Assembly (NCBI GenBank): GCA_020429045.1
Contig: JAGQLS010000001.1
Location: 111,439 to 175,438 of the forward strand
Direction: 5' to 3'
DNA: 64,000 nucleotides
Source of the DNA: Candidatus Woesebacteria bacterium
Lineage (GTDB): Bacteria > Patescibacteriota > Microgenomatia > UBA1406 > GWC2-37-13
In this document: in pieces, positions 35,518 to 43,967 of the stretch
How positions within the stretch are numbered: the stretch's first letter is position 1
Layout of the letters: every line of letters begins with the position of its first letter
Made by a program: the position numbers and the translations under genes
The notes under the pieces: model-generated
What the model saw: the letters and a program-made list of their open reading frames with translations, nothing else
The model's database searches: none
Told to the model about the DNA's origin: nothing

Positions 35518-37038
35518 ATGGAAAAAGGGCAATCATACGAACCAGATATTCAAATATATATCGATCCTCAAACAAGGGAAAGAAAAATTACTATGGCAAG
35601 CACTCTTGTTCCTGATGGACAAATTCCAATGAATTGTAGAGTTTATCAAGCAATCGAAAACCCTTCATCTTCAACAGCAGCCCAAACAGCGAACATACAT
35701 CCCTTAGTTGTGTCGATAAATCAAGCAATAGCTACTGCTGGTGACGAAGTTGACGAAAATACTACATTGATTATTCCTTATTATGGAACAAGACCTAAAG
35801 CCCTACGTTTGCAAGCGGTCCTTAACCCAACCCAGATACCCCACATGAGTGTTGAGGAAATGATGTATTTATATAGAGAAAAGCCGATAGATCCGAAATA
35901 TAACGATATGTACTTTCTTAACACTCCATCAAATGAAAGGCACAGATTTAAAATGAAACTTTATAATAAAAGTGGTAATAGACATAACGAACATCCAAAA
36001 GAAGTAGCTTTAGAGAAACCTGCATCTCTTGGCGATAACGATTCTATGATTCAACTGTTTGTATTTGGCGCTATATTATCTAAAATTCAAAACGATGTAT
36101 TTCAAGGCTATTTCGATGGTGATATTGCAAATACTCACCCGGCAAAACTCCTTGAACTCTTAAATACTATACATGGTATCAATCTTGAAACTGATGAAAA
36201 TTTAGTAACAAATCTATTAACAACAACTGCGAAGCTTCACTCGCCAGATGTGCAAAAAAAATTGAGAGAAGATTTCCATCTCTCGGAAGAACAATGCAAT
36301 GAGTTTTATACCTTTTTAGGTATTTGGATGAACGAACTCAATGCATTGAAAATATATCCGACATCTGAAGAAAATGAAAATACTATTGAAAATACACCCC
36401 CAATTGGACTTTTTTCAAATGAGGCAGAAAAATTTTCACTTGATGAACTTTATCTTGCATTTCTCACCAACACTATTTTTTACCGTTCTTTACCATGCAC
36501 GTTAGATTGTATTTCTCAAATACAGAACGAACCTAAACATTTTAGCGTTATAGCATTAAAATCTGCGAGAACTATAATGATAAACCGTCTTATTGAAACA
36601 ATGCAAGCAACACTGCCAGATAATCAAGCAATTGGCAATCTGCAGTCCGAGGTTGGGCCTAATTATCAGGAAACAATAAAACACCTTCAAAATTTAATTG
36701 CAGCAATTTTAACAATTAGTAATAATGGGGAGGGTGATGATGTTTCTGGGCCATTTTTCAAATGTATAGAATCAATAGCAAATTTACAAAAAATCATAAA
36801 TGCCTTCGCGCAAAATTCTGGATTATGGACCACGCAACCTCTTGAAGGATATAGGCTAACCAATGACGACCACCATGCTCAACAACTTTTTAATCTATTA
36901 CAGAATAATGATTGGATTTCCCCTATTTCCGGTGAGGATTTGTTTATAGAAATAGACTTATCACATCTTGAAGCGCGATCACCAAAAAAAGGAAGGGGCG
37001 GTTGGCAGGGGGGTGGAACAGGTAAAAAAGAAGAATAA
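35518..37038 (+). CDS. hypothetical protein, 506 residues
   Basis: Not recognised. The N-terminal 130 residues look globular with alternating strands and turns (TTLIIPYYGTRPKALRLQAVL), the central part is helical, and the last 15 residues are Gly/Lys-rich (KKGRGGWQGGGTGKKEE), like an RNA-binding or flexible tail. No signal peptide or membrane segment. It has AT-rich codon use compared with the alaS or lon genes. It is separated from neighbours and seems to be a single-gene unit. No function is suggested. Confidence 0.72.
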   Translation: MEKGQSYEPDIQIYIDPQTRERKITMASTLVPDGQIPMNCRVYQAIENPSSSTAAQTANIHPLVVSINQAIATAGDEVDENTTLIIPYYGTRPKALRLQAVLNPTQIPHMSVEEMMYLYREKPIDPKYNDMYFLNTPSNERHRFKMKLYNKSGNRHNEHPKEVALEKPASLGDNDSMIQLFVFGAILSKIQNDVFQGYFDGDIANTHPAKLLELLNTIHGINLETDENLVTNLLTTTAKLHSPDVQKKLREDFHLSEEQCNEFYTFLGIWMNELNALKIYPTSEENENTIENTPPIGLFSNEAEKFSLDELYLAFLTNTIFYRSLPCTLDCISQIQNEPKHFSVIALKSARTIMINRLIETMQATLPDNQAIGNLQSEVGPNYQETIKHLQNLIAAILTISNNGEGDDVSGPFFKCIESIANLQKIINAFAQNSGLWTTQPLEGYRLTNDDHHAQQLFNLLQNNDWISPISGEDLFIEIDLSHLEARSPKKGRGGWQGGGTGKKEE

Positions 37039-37095
37039 ATTTTATCAATTGTCATATGTGTTTGACTTTTTTTAGCCTATATACTACAGTTATGT

Positions 37096-37944
37096 ATGGC
37101 AAAAACTACAAAAAGACAAACCCCTAAAAAAACTTCTACCAGAACCGTAAAAAAAACTACACCTGTCGAACAAGCAAACCATGAAAAGGGACAAGATGCA
37201 TTCATGGATCGATTATCCAAGCAATTTAATATCGTTATGGCTCTTGTTGTGGTACTTCTTCTTTTCCAGGGGTATACATATTTCCGCCTCATGACACTTG
37301 AGAAAAAAGGAGTCTCCGGAACCCAAGAGCAAGAATCGGCACTTTCTCAAGACAACCTTGTTGCCTATGCTAAAGAGCTTGGTTTGGATGAAAAGAAATT
37401 TGAACAGTGTCTGACCAATGAAGATACAAAAGACACCGTAGATGCAGAACAAGCAGAAGGAACACAGCTGGGTATTCAGGGTACACCGGGCTTTTTTGTC
37501 AATGGAAAATTGTTAGCCGGCGCGTTTCCGATCGAATTTTTCAAAGAAATAATAGACAAAGAGCTTGATGGAACCGGTTCAGCCGTATGTGCCGATTATT
37601 CTGAACAACTTCAACAATATTGTTCAGACCCACAAAATTTGGCATTTAACCCCGAGCCTGCACAAATCAATCTTGGCAATTCACCTATGCAAGGCACCGC
37701 TAATGCACCGGTGACGATTGTCGAATTCTCGGATTTTCAGTGCCCTTATTGCGCACGTGCGTATTCAACGGTTAAACAAATACAAGAAATGTACGGCGAT
37801 AAAGTGAAAGTTGTGTACAAACAATTTCCTCTTACTCAAATCCACCCAGATGCTATGCGCGCTGCTCAAGCCTCACTGTGCGCCAGAGATCAAGGAAAGT
37901 TTTGGGAACTGCACGACAAAATGTTTGAAGCTCAAGGTGCGTAA
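37096..37944 (+). CDS. membrane-anchored DsbA-like thioredoxin-fold protein with apparently permuted halves
   Basis: 282 residues. A Lys/Thr-rich cytoplasmic start, one membrane helix (about 47-66), then the domain. The order is unusual: residues 79-155 (LSQDNLVAYAKELGLDEKKFEQCL...GTQLGIQGTPGFFVNGKLLAGAFP...IIDKEL) are what normally forms the C-terminal half of a DsbA domain, with the cis-Pro loop GTPGFF, while the CPYC half (VTIVEFSDFQCPYCARAYS ... GKFWELHDKMFEAQGA) comes afterwards and ends the protein. The two halves together make one complete domain with no overlap. It is exported, with a disulfide role expected from CPYC. Either a natural circular permutation or an assembly joint. Confidence 0.85.
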   Translation: MAKTTKRQTPKKTSTRTVKKTTPVEQANHEKGQDAFMDRLSKQFNIVMALVVVLLLFQGYTYFRLMTLEKKGVSGTQEQESALSQDNLVAYAKELGLDEKKFEQCLTNEDTKDTVDAEQAEGTQLGIQGTPGFFVNGKLLAGAFPIEFFKEIIDKELDGTGSAVCADYSEQLQQYCSDPQNLAFNPEPAQINLGNSPMQGTANAPVTIVEFSDFQCPYCARAYSTVKQIQEMYGDKVKVVYKQFPLTQIHPDAMRAAQASLCARDQGKFWELHDKMFEAQGA

Positions 37945-38089
37945 AGTAAACCGTTTTGTTTATAAACCTTTCATGTTCAGAGAATATTGATGGATAAATG
38001 ACTCATTTTTTTTATATCATCATAATTGAACATCTCTTCTTATTTTTCAGTTTTACATAGATGTGAATTTGAATAGAATCAAAGTATTT

Positions 38090-38599
38090 TTATTGACTAC
38101 AGTGAAAATTTTCATACGAAGGTAGTAAAGAAATTTTTTTTAATTTCTTGAACAGGATTCCTGCCATTCCTCCAATCAACGCGACACCTAGCCGTGTCAT
38201 TAAAATAAATATTTTCCCAGGAAGATATTCCTTAACTTTACTTTGACCAAATAACCAACCGAGAAATGCCTTTAAAGAAACCTCTGTGTGTTTCTATCTC
38301 TAGCCAAAAGATCAGCTGAGCAAACAAAACTATTATTACTGGAATGAAGACATATCGTATGCTAAACTTTTTTGCGATGAAAAAATTGGAAAGTAATAGA
38401 GATGCCATCATCGTAGTAGTGGCCCGATGGTAATCCCAAAAACAATATCTAATTGTATATCTAAGAGGATGACTAAAAAAACTAAATACGCCTTGCTATA
38501 TGATGTTTCAAATTTTTTTTGTTTTAAATAAAATCTTTGTATATCAAAACTTGACAATAAATGTTTATCTCTGCCTGATTTTTCTTGGGAAATTTTCAA
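38090..38599 (-). pseudogene. frameshifted membrane protein gene
   Basis: Reading the minus strand, three consecutive segments in different frames continue one another: MKISQEKSGRDK... to GITIGPLL (38599-38408), then TMMASLLLSNFFIAKKF... to EIETHRG, then VSLKAFLGWLFGQSK... to a TAA at 38090. All three are hydrophobic with short basic loops, so together they look like one protein of about 165 residues with three or four membrane helices. Two one-base indels are needed. The start overlaps the end of the upstream gene by 35 bases, as in coupled operons. It may be a decaying gene or a stretch with sequencing errors. Family unknown. Confidence 0.6.
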
Positions 38600-39087
38600 A
38601 AGAATACATTATTTCTCTATTACTATAGTCTACTAAAATACTAAAATTACCTTTAATAAATTCTTCGGGAGGTGGTAACAAAGTAAGTTTATATTCGCGT
38701 TCAAATGTTTCTAATTCTTCAAGAGTGTCTCTGTCGCCGCTTGAATAAATTCCGCCAAGTATATGTTCTTTAATAAGCCCAAGTCTATTTATAATTTCAA
38801 TATCTTTATATCTAACATGAAAAATTTTTAATTCTCCACATCTATTAACTACCACGCCAGCAACACATGCGGTTACATTACTTGCATACCTCCCTATATC
38901 TTCCTTAGAAAACCATGGACTTACAGCCGAATATGCAATACAACCATGTTTTTTTTTGTTGTAATAATTGTCTATTAATTACTTCTTGCCTTTCTTCTAT
39001 ATCTATTTGGTTAGCATAAAGTATCTTCAACCCTGTAAGATCGGTTATTATGTTTCTATTTGCTTCAGCGGTGTTTAAAGTATCCAT
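38565..39087 (-). pseudogene. hypothetical gene broken at an A9 run
   Basis: The frame from ATG 39087 (MDTLNTAEANRNII) is cut by a stop soon after an A9 tract (T9 on the plus strand at about 38949-38957). If one A is dropped, the frame continues as HGCIAYSAVSPWFSKEDIG through GVVVNRCGELKIF and HILGGIYSSGD to a stop at 38565, giving about 174 residues. The joined protein is soluble and resembles nothing I can name; the HILGG...SSG region faintly recalls CheD-like folds. Transcriptional slippage on A9, a sequencing error or real decay could explain the break. It is followed by another frameshifted gene. Confidence 0.62.
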
Positions 39088-39141
39088 TTATTAAATTCGG
39101 TTTTTTTTATAAATTAAATGTTTTATTGTGGTGTTTATAAG

Positions 39142-39214
39142 TGACCCTAACGGGATTCGAACCCGTGTTACTAGGATGAGAACCTAGCGTCCTGAACCGC
39201 TAGACGATAGGGCC
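39142..39214 (-). tRNA. tRNA-Glu (anticodon CTC)
   Basis: The minus strand folds into a cloverleaf: acceptor GGCCCTA / TAGGGTC with discriminator A, D stem GTC/GAC, anticodon stem CTAGG/CCTAG with loop TTCTCAT (anticodon CTC), T arm ACGGG-TTCGAAT-CCCGT. The GGCCC start and overall shape are typical of tRNA-Glu. The CCA end is not encoded. Length 73 bases, no intron or variable-arm extension. Confidence 0.95.
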
Positions 39215-39329
39215 TTCAGATTCTCTTCATACCCAATTTGACATTTCCATTCTGCTAAAGTATTATTGTACCAGTCATCCCTTCAGAGAGCAATCCAAAC
39301 AGGGGTGTATTTTTTTGTATACGTAATTT

Positions 39330-39785
39330 ATGGCAAAAACACAACTTACACAAGCCGGATACGATAAACTTGTCGCTGAGCTTACCGAACTCAAAGAACA
39401 CAAGCGTCCAGAAGCGGTCGAGCAACTCGAAACAGCACGCAGAAAAGGAGATCTCTCTGAAAATAGCGAATATACTGCTGCCAAAGAGGCGCTTGCCTTT
39501 GTGCATGGGCGCATACAAGAGCTCGAATTCATTCTTGGTAATGCTGAAGTCTTCAACAGTTCAACCGATGGCGGCATACAAATCGGATCGGAAATACTTG
39601 TACAAAAAGATGGTAAAGAAGAAACACTTTTTATCGTCGGTGAATTTGAATCTGATCCGATGAACAAAAAGTTGTCTGCCACCTCGCCAATCGGCAAGGC
39701 GCTTCTTGGCAAAAAAGTTGGAGAGTCTGTTGAAGTGCAGGTTCCGGCAGGAACCCTCACGTATACGGTTCTCAAAGTTAAATGA
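39330..39785 (+). CDS. greA: transcription elongation factor GreA
   Basis: 151 residues. The N-terminal coiled coil (LTQAGYDKLVAELTELKEHKRPEAVEQLETARRKGDLSENSEYTAAKEA) carries the acidic tip GDLSENSEY that reaches the polymerase active site; the C-terminal globular domain has ATSPIGKALLGKKVGESVEVQVPAG. It rescues backtracked RNA polymerase by stimulating transcript cleavage. A TATACG box lies six bases before the ATG. It is directly upstream of lysS, 117 bases apart, the same neighbour arrangement seen in many bacteria. Confidence 0.97.
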   Translation: MAKTQLTQAGYDKLVAELTELKEHKRPEAVEQLETARRKGDLSENSEYTAAKEALAFVHGRIQELEFILGNAEVFNSSTDGGIQIGSEILVQKDGKEETLFIVGEFESDPMNKKLSATSPIGKALLGKKVGESVEVQVPAGTLTYTVLKVK

Positions 39786-39884
39786 TGGTTGCTGTTGATC
39801 TTCTTCTTCAGCAAGTGAAAAACATACGAACGCTTGACTGATGAGTTGGATCACGGTGGCTATATCTGTTATTATTTATCGTAA

Positions 39885-39897
39885 AGGAGGGTATAAT
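39885..39897 (+). promoter_or_regulatory. Shine-Dalgarno-like and -10-like signals before lysS
   Basis: AGGAGG (39885-39890) lies 12 bases before the lysS ATG, and TATAAT (39892-39897) lies five bases before it. Either an unusually distant ribosome site on a greA-lysS transcript, or a leaderless start from TATAAT, is possible. The same combination is found before rpsT at 62803-62819. Confidence 0.5.
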
Positions 39898-39902
39898 GGC
39901 CT

Positions 39903-42014
39903 ATGACCCAACAACTATCCGATGACTTTATCGGACAACGAACCAGAAGAATTCAAAATACAGAAGCACTAAAAAAATTAGGTATCAATCCTTATCCTTC
40001 TCAATCGAGAAAAGACTTCCCCAACAAAAAAATTGTTGACGAGTTTGAAAACTTTCAAGGAAAAGAGGTAACGCTTGCTGGTCGTATGATGGCCAAACGG
40101 GAACACGGAAAAATTTTATTCGGCGTTCTTCAAGATCAGTCGGGAACTATACAATTTGCCATAAGACAAAACGAACTCGAAGAAAATCTTGAACAATCAT
40201 TTCTTGGATGGGAGCATATAACATTTTTGGATATTGGCGATTATATACAAATTGCTGGCACCATTGATACATCTTCTCAAGGAGAAATTACTCTTTTTGT
40301 TAAACATATTATTCTGCTTGCTAAGACATTGCGTCCTCTTCCCCATTCTTTTGACGATAAGGAAATGATATTTCGAAAACGGTATCTTGATCTTACGATC
40401 AATCCTAAACGAATGGATGTGTTTATGAGAAAGGCGCACTTCTGGGAAGCCAATCGAGCGTTTATGAAACAACATGGTTTCATGGAGGTAGAAACACCCG
40501 TGCTTGAACTCGTGACAGGAGGCGCCGATGCCCGACCATTTATCACCCATCATCACGATCTGGATCAAGATTTTTATTTACGTATTTCGACAGAACTGTA
40601 TCAAAAAAGATTGATCGGTGGTGGGTTTGAAAAAATCTTTACCATTGGTCCTAACTTTCGCAACGAAGGTTTAAGCGATGAACATTTGCAGGAATATTAT
40701 CAAATTGAGTGGTATTGGGCCTATGCAGACTATCGAGATAATATGAAAATGTTAGTAGATATGTTTCGCTATATTGCAAAGGAAGTCTATGGAAAAACAA
40801 CATTTACTACACGTGGACACACCTTTGACCTTACCGACGAATGGAAAGAGGTTGATTATGTTAATATAATCAAAGAACGATTTGGCGTAGATATTTTTAA
40901 TGACAGCGACGAACATATGCTTGAGGTGTTGAAAAAGGAAGGTGTGGACTTGCCCGGAACTATAAACAGGAACAGATTGATTGATAACTTATGGAAACTG
41001 ATTCGAAAAACAATTCCTGGTCCAGCATTTTTGGTTAACGAACCCGCGTTCATGTCGCCTCTTGCAAAAACAAAAGAACGAGATCCTCGATTGACAGAGC
41101 GATTTCATATCGTTATTGCGGGAAGCGAACTCGGAAACGGCTATTCGGAAATCAATGATCCGCAGTATCAGCTGGAACAATTCCTTGCACAACAGCGCAT
41201 GAGAGACGAAGGAGATGATGAGGCGCAAATGCTAGATATTGATTATGTTGAGATGTTGGAGTACGGTATGCCACCGACAAGTGGGTATGCCCACAGCGAG
41301 CGCTTATTTTGGTTTTTGGAGGATGTGAGCGCTCGAGAAGGAACATTATTCCCTCAACTGAGGCGCGTCGTTGATCCACTGACAAAAGAAATTTATAAAG
41401 ATCTGGTTTCACCATCATCACAAACTATGAAACGTCGACCGACACCTCCTGCGGAAAAAAATAACTTCGATCAATCCAAATTACCCACGCGGGAACAGGC
41501 GCAGGAACTATTAGAAAAACATGTTGGGGATGACTATCAGCGCAAACACGCCGTCATGGTTGCGCGTGCCATGGAAGCATGCGCCAAACACTTTGGAGAG
41601 GATCCTGAATTGTGGTACATAACCGGACTCTTGCACGATCTTGATTACTTCAAACACCCGGACGAGCACCCCAACGAATCGCTCAAATGGTTTGCAGAAT
41701 GGGAATACCCCCAGGTTCTAATTGACGCGATATCGGCACATGCCCATGGAAGTGGCAGAACCGACACTCCACCCAGAACACGAATCGATTTTGCACTCAT
41801 AGCCTGCGACGAGCTGTGTGGGCTGTTGTATGCCTATTCGCTCATGAGGCCCGAAGGCTTTAAAGATATGAAGGCAAAGTCGGCGATGAAGAAATTTAAG
41901 GATAAAGCTTTTGCCGCCAAAATAGATCGTGAAGAAATACGATCGGGCGTCGAAGGACTGGGAATAGAACTAAAAGACCACATCAAAAGGCTTATCGATA
42001 TATTTCAGGAGTAA
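39903..42014 (+). CDS. lysS: lysyl-tRNA synthetase (class II) fused to a C-terminal HD domain
   Basis: 703 residues. Residues 1-140 are the OB anticodon-binding domain (EVTLAGRMMAKREHGK, GTIQFAIR); 150-500 the class II core with RKRYLDL, motif 2 FTIGPNFRNEG, IAGSELGNGYSEINDP and motif 3 region PPTSGYAHSERLFWFLED, where the common GLGIGIDR is replaced by GYAHSER. After about residue 505 a linker leads to an HD hydrolase-like domain (530-700): KHAVMVARAM (His549), GLLHDLDY (His578-Asp579), AHAHG (His613/615) and ACDELCG (Asp636). HD domains of this type are metal phosphohydrolases. The single frame has no stop between the parts. Follows greA. Confidence 0.92.
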   Translation: MTQQLSDDFIGQRTRRIQNTEALKKLGINPYPSQSRKDFPNKKIVDEFENFQGKEVTLAGRMMAKREHGKILFGVLQDQSGTIQFAIRQNELEENLEQSFLGWEHITFLDIGDYIQIAGTIDTSSQGEITLFVKHIILLAKTLRPLPHSFDDKEMIFRKRYLDLTINPKRMDVFMRKAHFWEANRAFMKQHGFMEVETPVLELVTGGADARPFITHHHDLDQDFYLRISTELYQKRLIGGGFEKIFTIGPNFRNEGLSDEHLQEYYQIEWYWAYADYRDNMKMLVDMFRYIAKEVYGKTTFTTRGHTFDLTDEWKEVDYVNIIKERFGVDIFNDSDEHMLEVLKKEGVDLPGTINRNRLIDNLWKLIRKTIPGPAFLVNEPAFMSPLAKTKERDPRLTERFHIVIAGSELGNGYSEINDPQYQLEQFLAQQRMRDEGDDEAQMLDIDYVEMLEYGMPPTSGYAHSERLFWFLEDVSAREGTLFPQLRRVVDPLTKEIYKDLVSPSSQTMKRRPTPPAEKNNFDQSKLPTREQAQELLEKHVGDDYQRKHAVMVARAMEACAKHFGEDPELWYITGLLHDLDYFKHPDEHPNESLKWFAEWEYPQVLIDAISAHAHGSGRTDTPPRTRIDFALIACDELCGLLYAYSLMRPEGFKDMKAKSAMKKFKDKAFAAKIDREEIRSGVEGLGIELKDHIKRLIDIFQE

Positions 42015-42041
42015 TAATAATCAAAACGTCCCCCTAGACGA

Positions 42042-42060
42042 GTCCCCCGAATTGGAGGAC
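42042..42060. repeat. imperfect hairpin after lysS
   Basis: GTCCCCCGAATTGGAGGAC: nine-base arms with two G-T wobbles around one base. It sits between the convergent lysS and GNAT genes and is a variant of the palindrome family described at 31240 and 43828. It may help end transcription from either side. Confidence 0.5.
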
Positions 42061-42108
42061 AGGCTCGAAATAAACTTCACCACGTTGGTCGAGACATAAT
42101 GCCTCAAA

Positions 42109-42672
42109 TCATCTGATGCGTTTGTACATGAGCACTGTATCTGCGTATTGCCCTTTGTACTGTATGCCTTCTGGTAATCGACCGTACTCGACAAACCCTA
42201 GCTTTTTATACAAATTGAGTGCTGGCGTGTTTAGTCCGTAACATTGCAGTTTGATAATTTTCAAACCTCCGATGTGTTGTGTCGCTTCCTCAATGATTGT
42301 AGACATAAGAGCTTTCCCAAGACCTTCGCCGCGAAAATCTTTGCGAATCGATATACCAAAGCGCGCAGTATGTCGTTCACGCGTACGCCCGGTGAGGATA
42401 CGGGTTACGTCAGACACACCCACGATCGCGCCATTGTATTCTGCCACGATGACCACAGCATCGCTAAGGCTGATGGAATGCATTGTGTTTTGCAAATGAG
42501 CTTCTTCCTCTTCTCTTGTCAGTTGTTCACCGGAAAATGTTATAAAGGTATTTTCTTTTGAGATGGCGTTGATGTATTCCATCATCATATCCGCGTCGGC
42601 AATAGTCGGATATCGAAGCGCAATCTGTTTTCCTGATTTTGTTGTAAACGACTTTTGAAACATACCATACAT
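42109..42672 (-). CDS. GNAT-family N-acetyltransferase
   Basis: 187 residues. The GNAT fold is visible from AVVIVAEYNGAIVGVSDV, then the acetyl-CoA pyrophosphate loop RKDFRGEGLGKALMSTIIEEA (R/QxxGxG/A), then IKLQCYGLNTPALNLYKKLGFVEYGRLPEGI, typical of RimJ/RimL/PhnO-like enzymes that acetylate amines or protein N-termini. The N-terminal part (TIADADMMMEYINAISKENTFI) is the usual substrate-side segment. It converges on lysS and is divergent from the adenosine deaminase gene. Substrate unknown. Confidence 0.9.
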   Translation of the reverse strand: MYGMFQKSFTTKSGKQIALRYPTIADADMMMEYINAISKENTFITFSGEQLTREEEEAHLQNTMHSISLSDAVVIVAEYNGAIVGVSDVTRILTGRTRERHTARFGISIRKDFRGEGLGKALMSTIIEEATQHIGGLKIIKLQCYGLNTPALNLYKKLGFVEYGRLPEGIQYKGQYADTVLMYKRIR

Positions 42673-42699
42673 TATAATCGCGAATTCAATTTTTTCCTT

Positions 42700-42729
42700 T
42701 TGACTTTTTTCGTTTCACTTTAGTATAAT
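42700..42729 (+). promoter_or_regulatory. sigma70-type promoter of the deaminase gene
   Basis: TTGACT (42700-42705), 18 bases, TATAAT (42724-42729), then five bases to the ATG at 42735. A strong promoter giving a leaderless transcript; it lies in the divergent region with the GNAT gene. Confidence 0.75.
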
Positions 42730-42734
42730 TATTT

Positions 42735-43754
42735 ATGGACATCACTCCTCTTCTTAGCAACCTGGCAGAACTACATGCACACGTGGGATCTTCTATTGCG
42801 CCTCACGTTTTATGGCACATCGCAAACGCCGAAGGGTACAAACTTCCCAAACGGGATTATCACGAATTCAGTAACTATGTGGTTCTTACCCAAAAACGGA
42901 AAATGACGCTCAAGGAATATTTAGACGAAATTTACCACCCCATCTTGGACAAACTTTCCTCGGGCACGCGCGCTCTTGAGAAGGCAGTGTATGAAACGTT
43001 CAGTGGTGCCTATCGTGGGGGGATCACGCTTTACGAACTGCGCGGCAACCCCATGAAACACAACAAAGAAGGTGAAGTCGATCTGGACCATGCGATTTTG
43101 GCTATGCTCCACGGTATGGAAAGGTCGCTTCTTGAATATCCCAAACTCAGAGCTGGCATCATATTTTGCCTTGATCGACAATTTAACCTCAAGCAAAATA
43201 CCGTTATCGTTGAAAAGGCTATAAAATATGCGCACCGAGGCGTCATCGGTATTGATTTTTCAAACTACAACAAAAACGGGTTTCACTACAAAGACTATGC
43301 TGCGCTTGTCAAAAAGGCTCGCAACCATGGTCTACATGTCACCGCACACACGGGAGAGACCGTGGACACCAACGATATGTGGGAGTGCATCGAGTCGATT
43401 GCCCCCGAGCGTATCGGACATGGTATAAAAGCAGCTTACGACACCGATCTTATGAAAGAAATCGCCAAACGAAATATCGTGCTTGAGGTCTGCCCGTTAA
43501 GCAATCTCGTTACAAAAGCGGTGAAAAATATAGATGAAATGAAGCATATTTTTTCCCAATTTGAAAGATATGGAGTACAATTTACTATAAATACCGATTG
43601 GCCCGAAACCATAGAAGGCGGGCACTTGGACGAACAGTTTATTTTTTTGTATGAACATGGGTTATTGAACAAGGAGCAGATCAAAAAAGCGATACAAACA
43701 GCGTTTCAAGCGACATTTGTGCCCAATGAAAGGAAAACGAATTTGTATTTATAA
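42735..43754 (+). CDS. adenosine deaminase-like metal hydrolase
   Basis: 339 residues, amidohydrolase TIM barrel of the ADA/AMP deaminase family: zinc site NLAELHAHVGSS (HxH), HTGETVDTNDMWE with the third His, RIGHG, EVCPLSNL and the fourth metal ligand in FTINTDWPE. In typical ADA the last motif reads NTDDP; here the second Asp, which contacts the base, is Trp, so substrate preference may differ. ADA converts adenosine to inosine and ammonia, feeding salvage to IMP and, through GuaB and GuaA just downstream, GMP. First gene of a purine neighbourhood. Confidence 0.87.
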   Translation: MDITPLLSNLAELHAHVGSSIAPHVLWHIANAEGYKLPKRDYHEFSNYVVLTQKRKMTLKEYLDEIYHPILDKLSSGTRALEKAVYETFSGAYRGGITLYELRGNPMKHNKEGEVDLDHAILAMLHGMERSLLEYPKLRAGIIFCLDRQFNLKQNTVIVEKAIKYAHRGVIGIDFSNYNKNGFHYKDYAALVKKARNHGLHVTAHTGETVDTNDMWECIESIAPERIGHGIKAAYDTDLMKEIAKRNIVLEVCPLSNLVTKAVKNIDEMKHIFSQFERYGVQFTINTDWPETIEGGHLDEQFIFLYEHGLLNKEQIKKAIQTAFQATFVPNERKTNLYL

Positions 43755-43760
43755 AGCGTA

Positions 43761-43816
43761 TAGCTTGAAACGAAATGTAAAAGGATATATATGCGAAGAG
43801 TTGACAATTTTTAAAT
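43761..43816. repeat. dispersed intergenic repeat, copy 2
   Basis: Starts with the same 23 bases as the repeat at 32320-32377 and continues with about 85 percent identity for about 56 bases. It lies between the deaminase gene and guaB. Confidence 0.75.
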
Positions 43817-43827
43817 TGACATCTTTC

Positions 43828-43844
43828 CCCGCCGAATCGGCGGG
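43828..43844. repeat. palindromic GC-rich hairpin element
   Basis: CCCGCCGAATCGGCGGG, an eight-base perfect palindrome with a single central base, the same as 31240-31256 except for that base. It stands in the 213-base gap between the deaminase gene and guaB, which otherwise holds only the repeat copy and AT-rich sequence. Confidence 0.7.
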
Positions 43845-43933
43845 CGAATCGGAGGAGAATGACAGTGTTTTAATGATTTTTTGCTTTAATGATTTCGTGA
43901 TATGTTGATTTATTGTTTTCTTGATTTTTTCCT

Positions 43934-43960
43934 AACATCTAATATCTAATTAACTAATAA
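43934..43960. repeat. AT-rich repeat before guaB
   Basis: A 24-27 base AT-rich unit starting AACATCTAATATCTAAT; the reverse complement at 12454-12482 (between the hydrolase and sufS genes) matches it with one or two differences. Both are next to start codons. Too simple in composition to be sure it is not chance, but the length of the match is notable. Confidence 0.5.
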
Positions 43961-43967
43961 CTAAACC

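Noticed and set aside
38565..38855. Separate 96-residue gene starting with GTG
   Set aside because: Its frame continues upstream without a stop and joins the 39087 frame when one A is removed, so it is the end of a broken gene.
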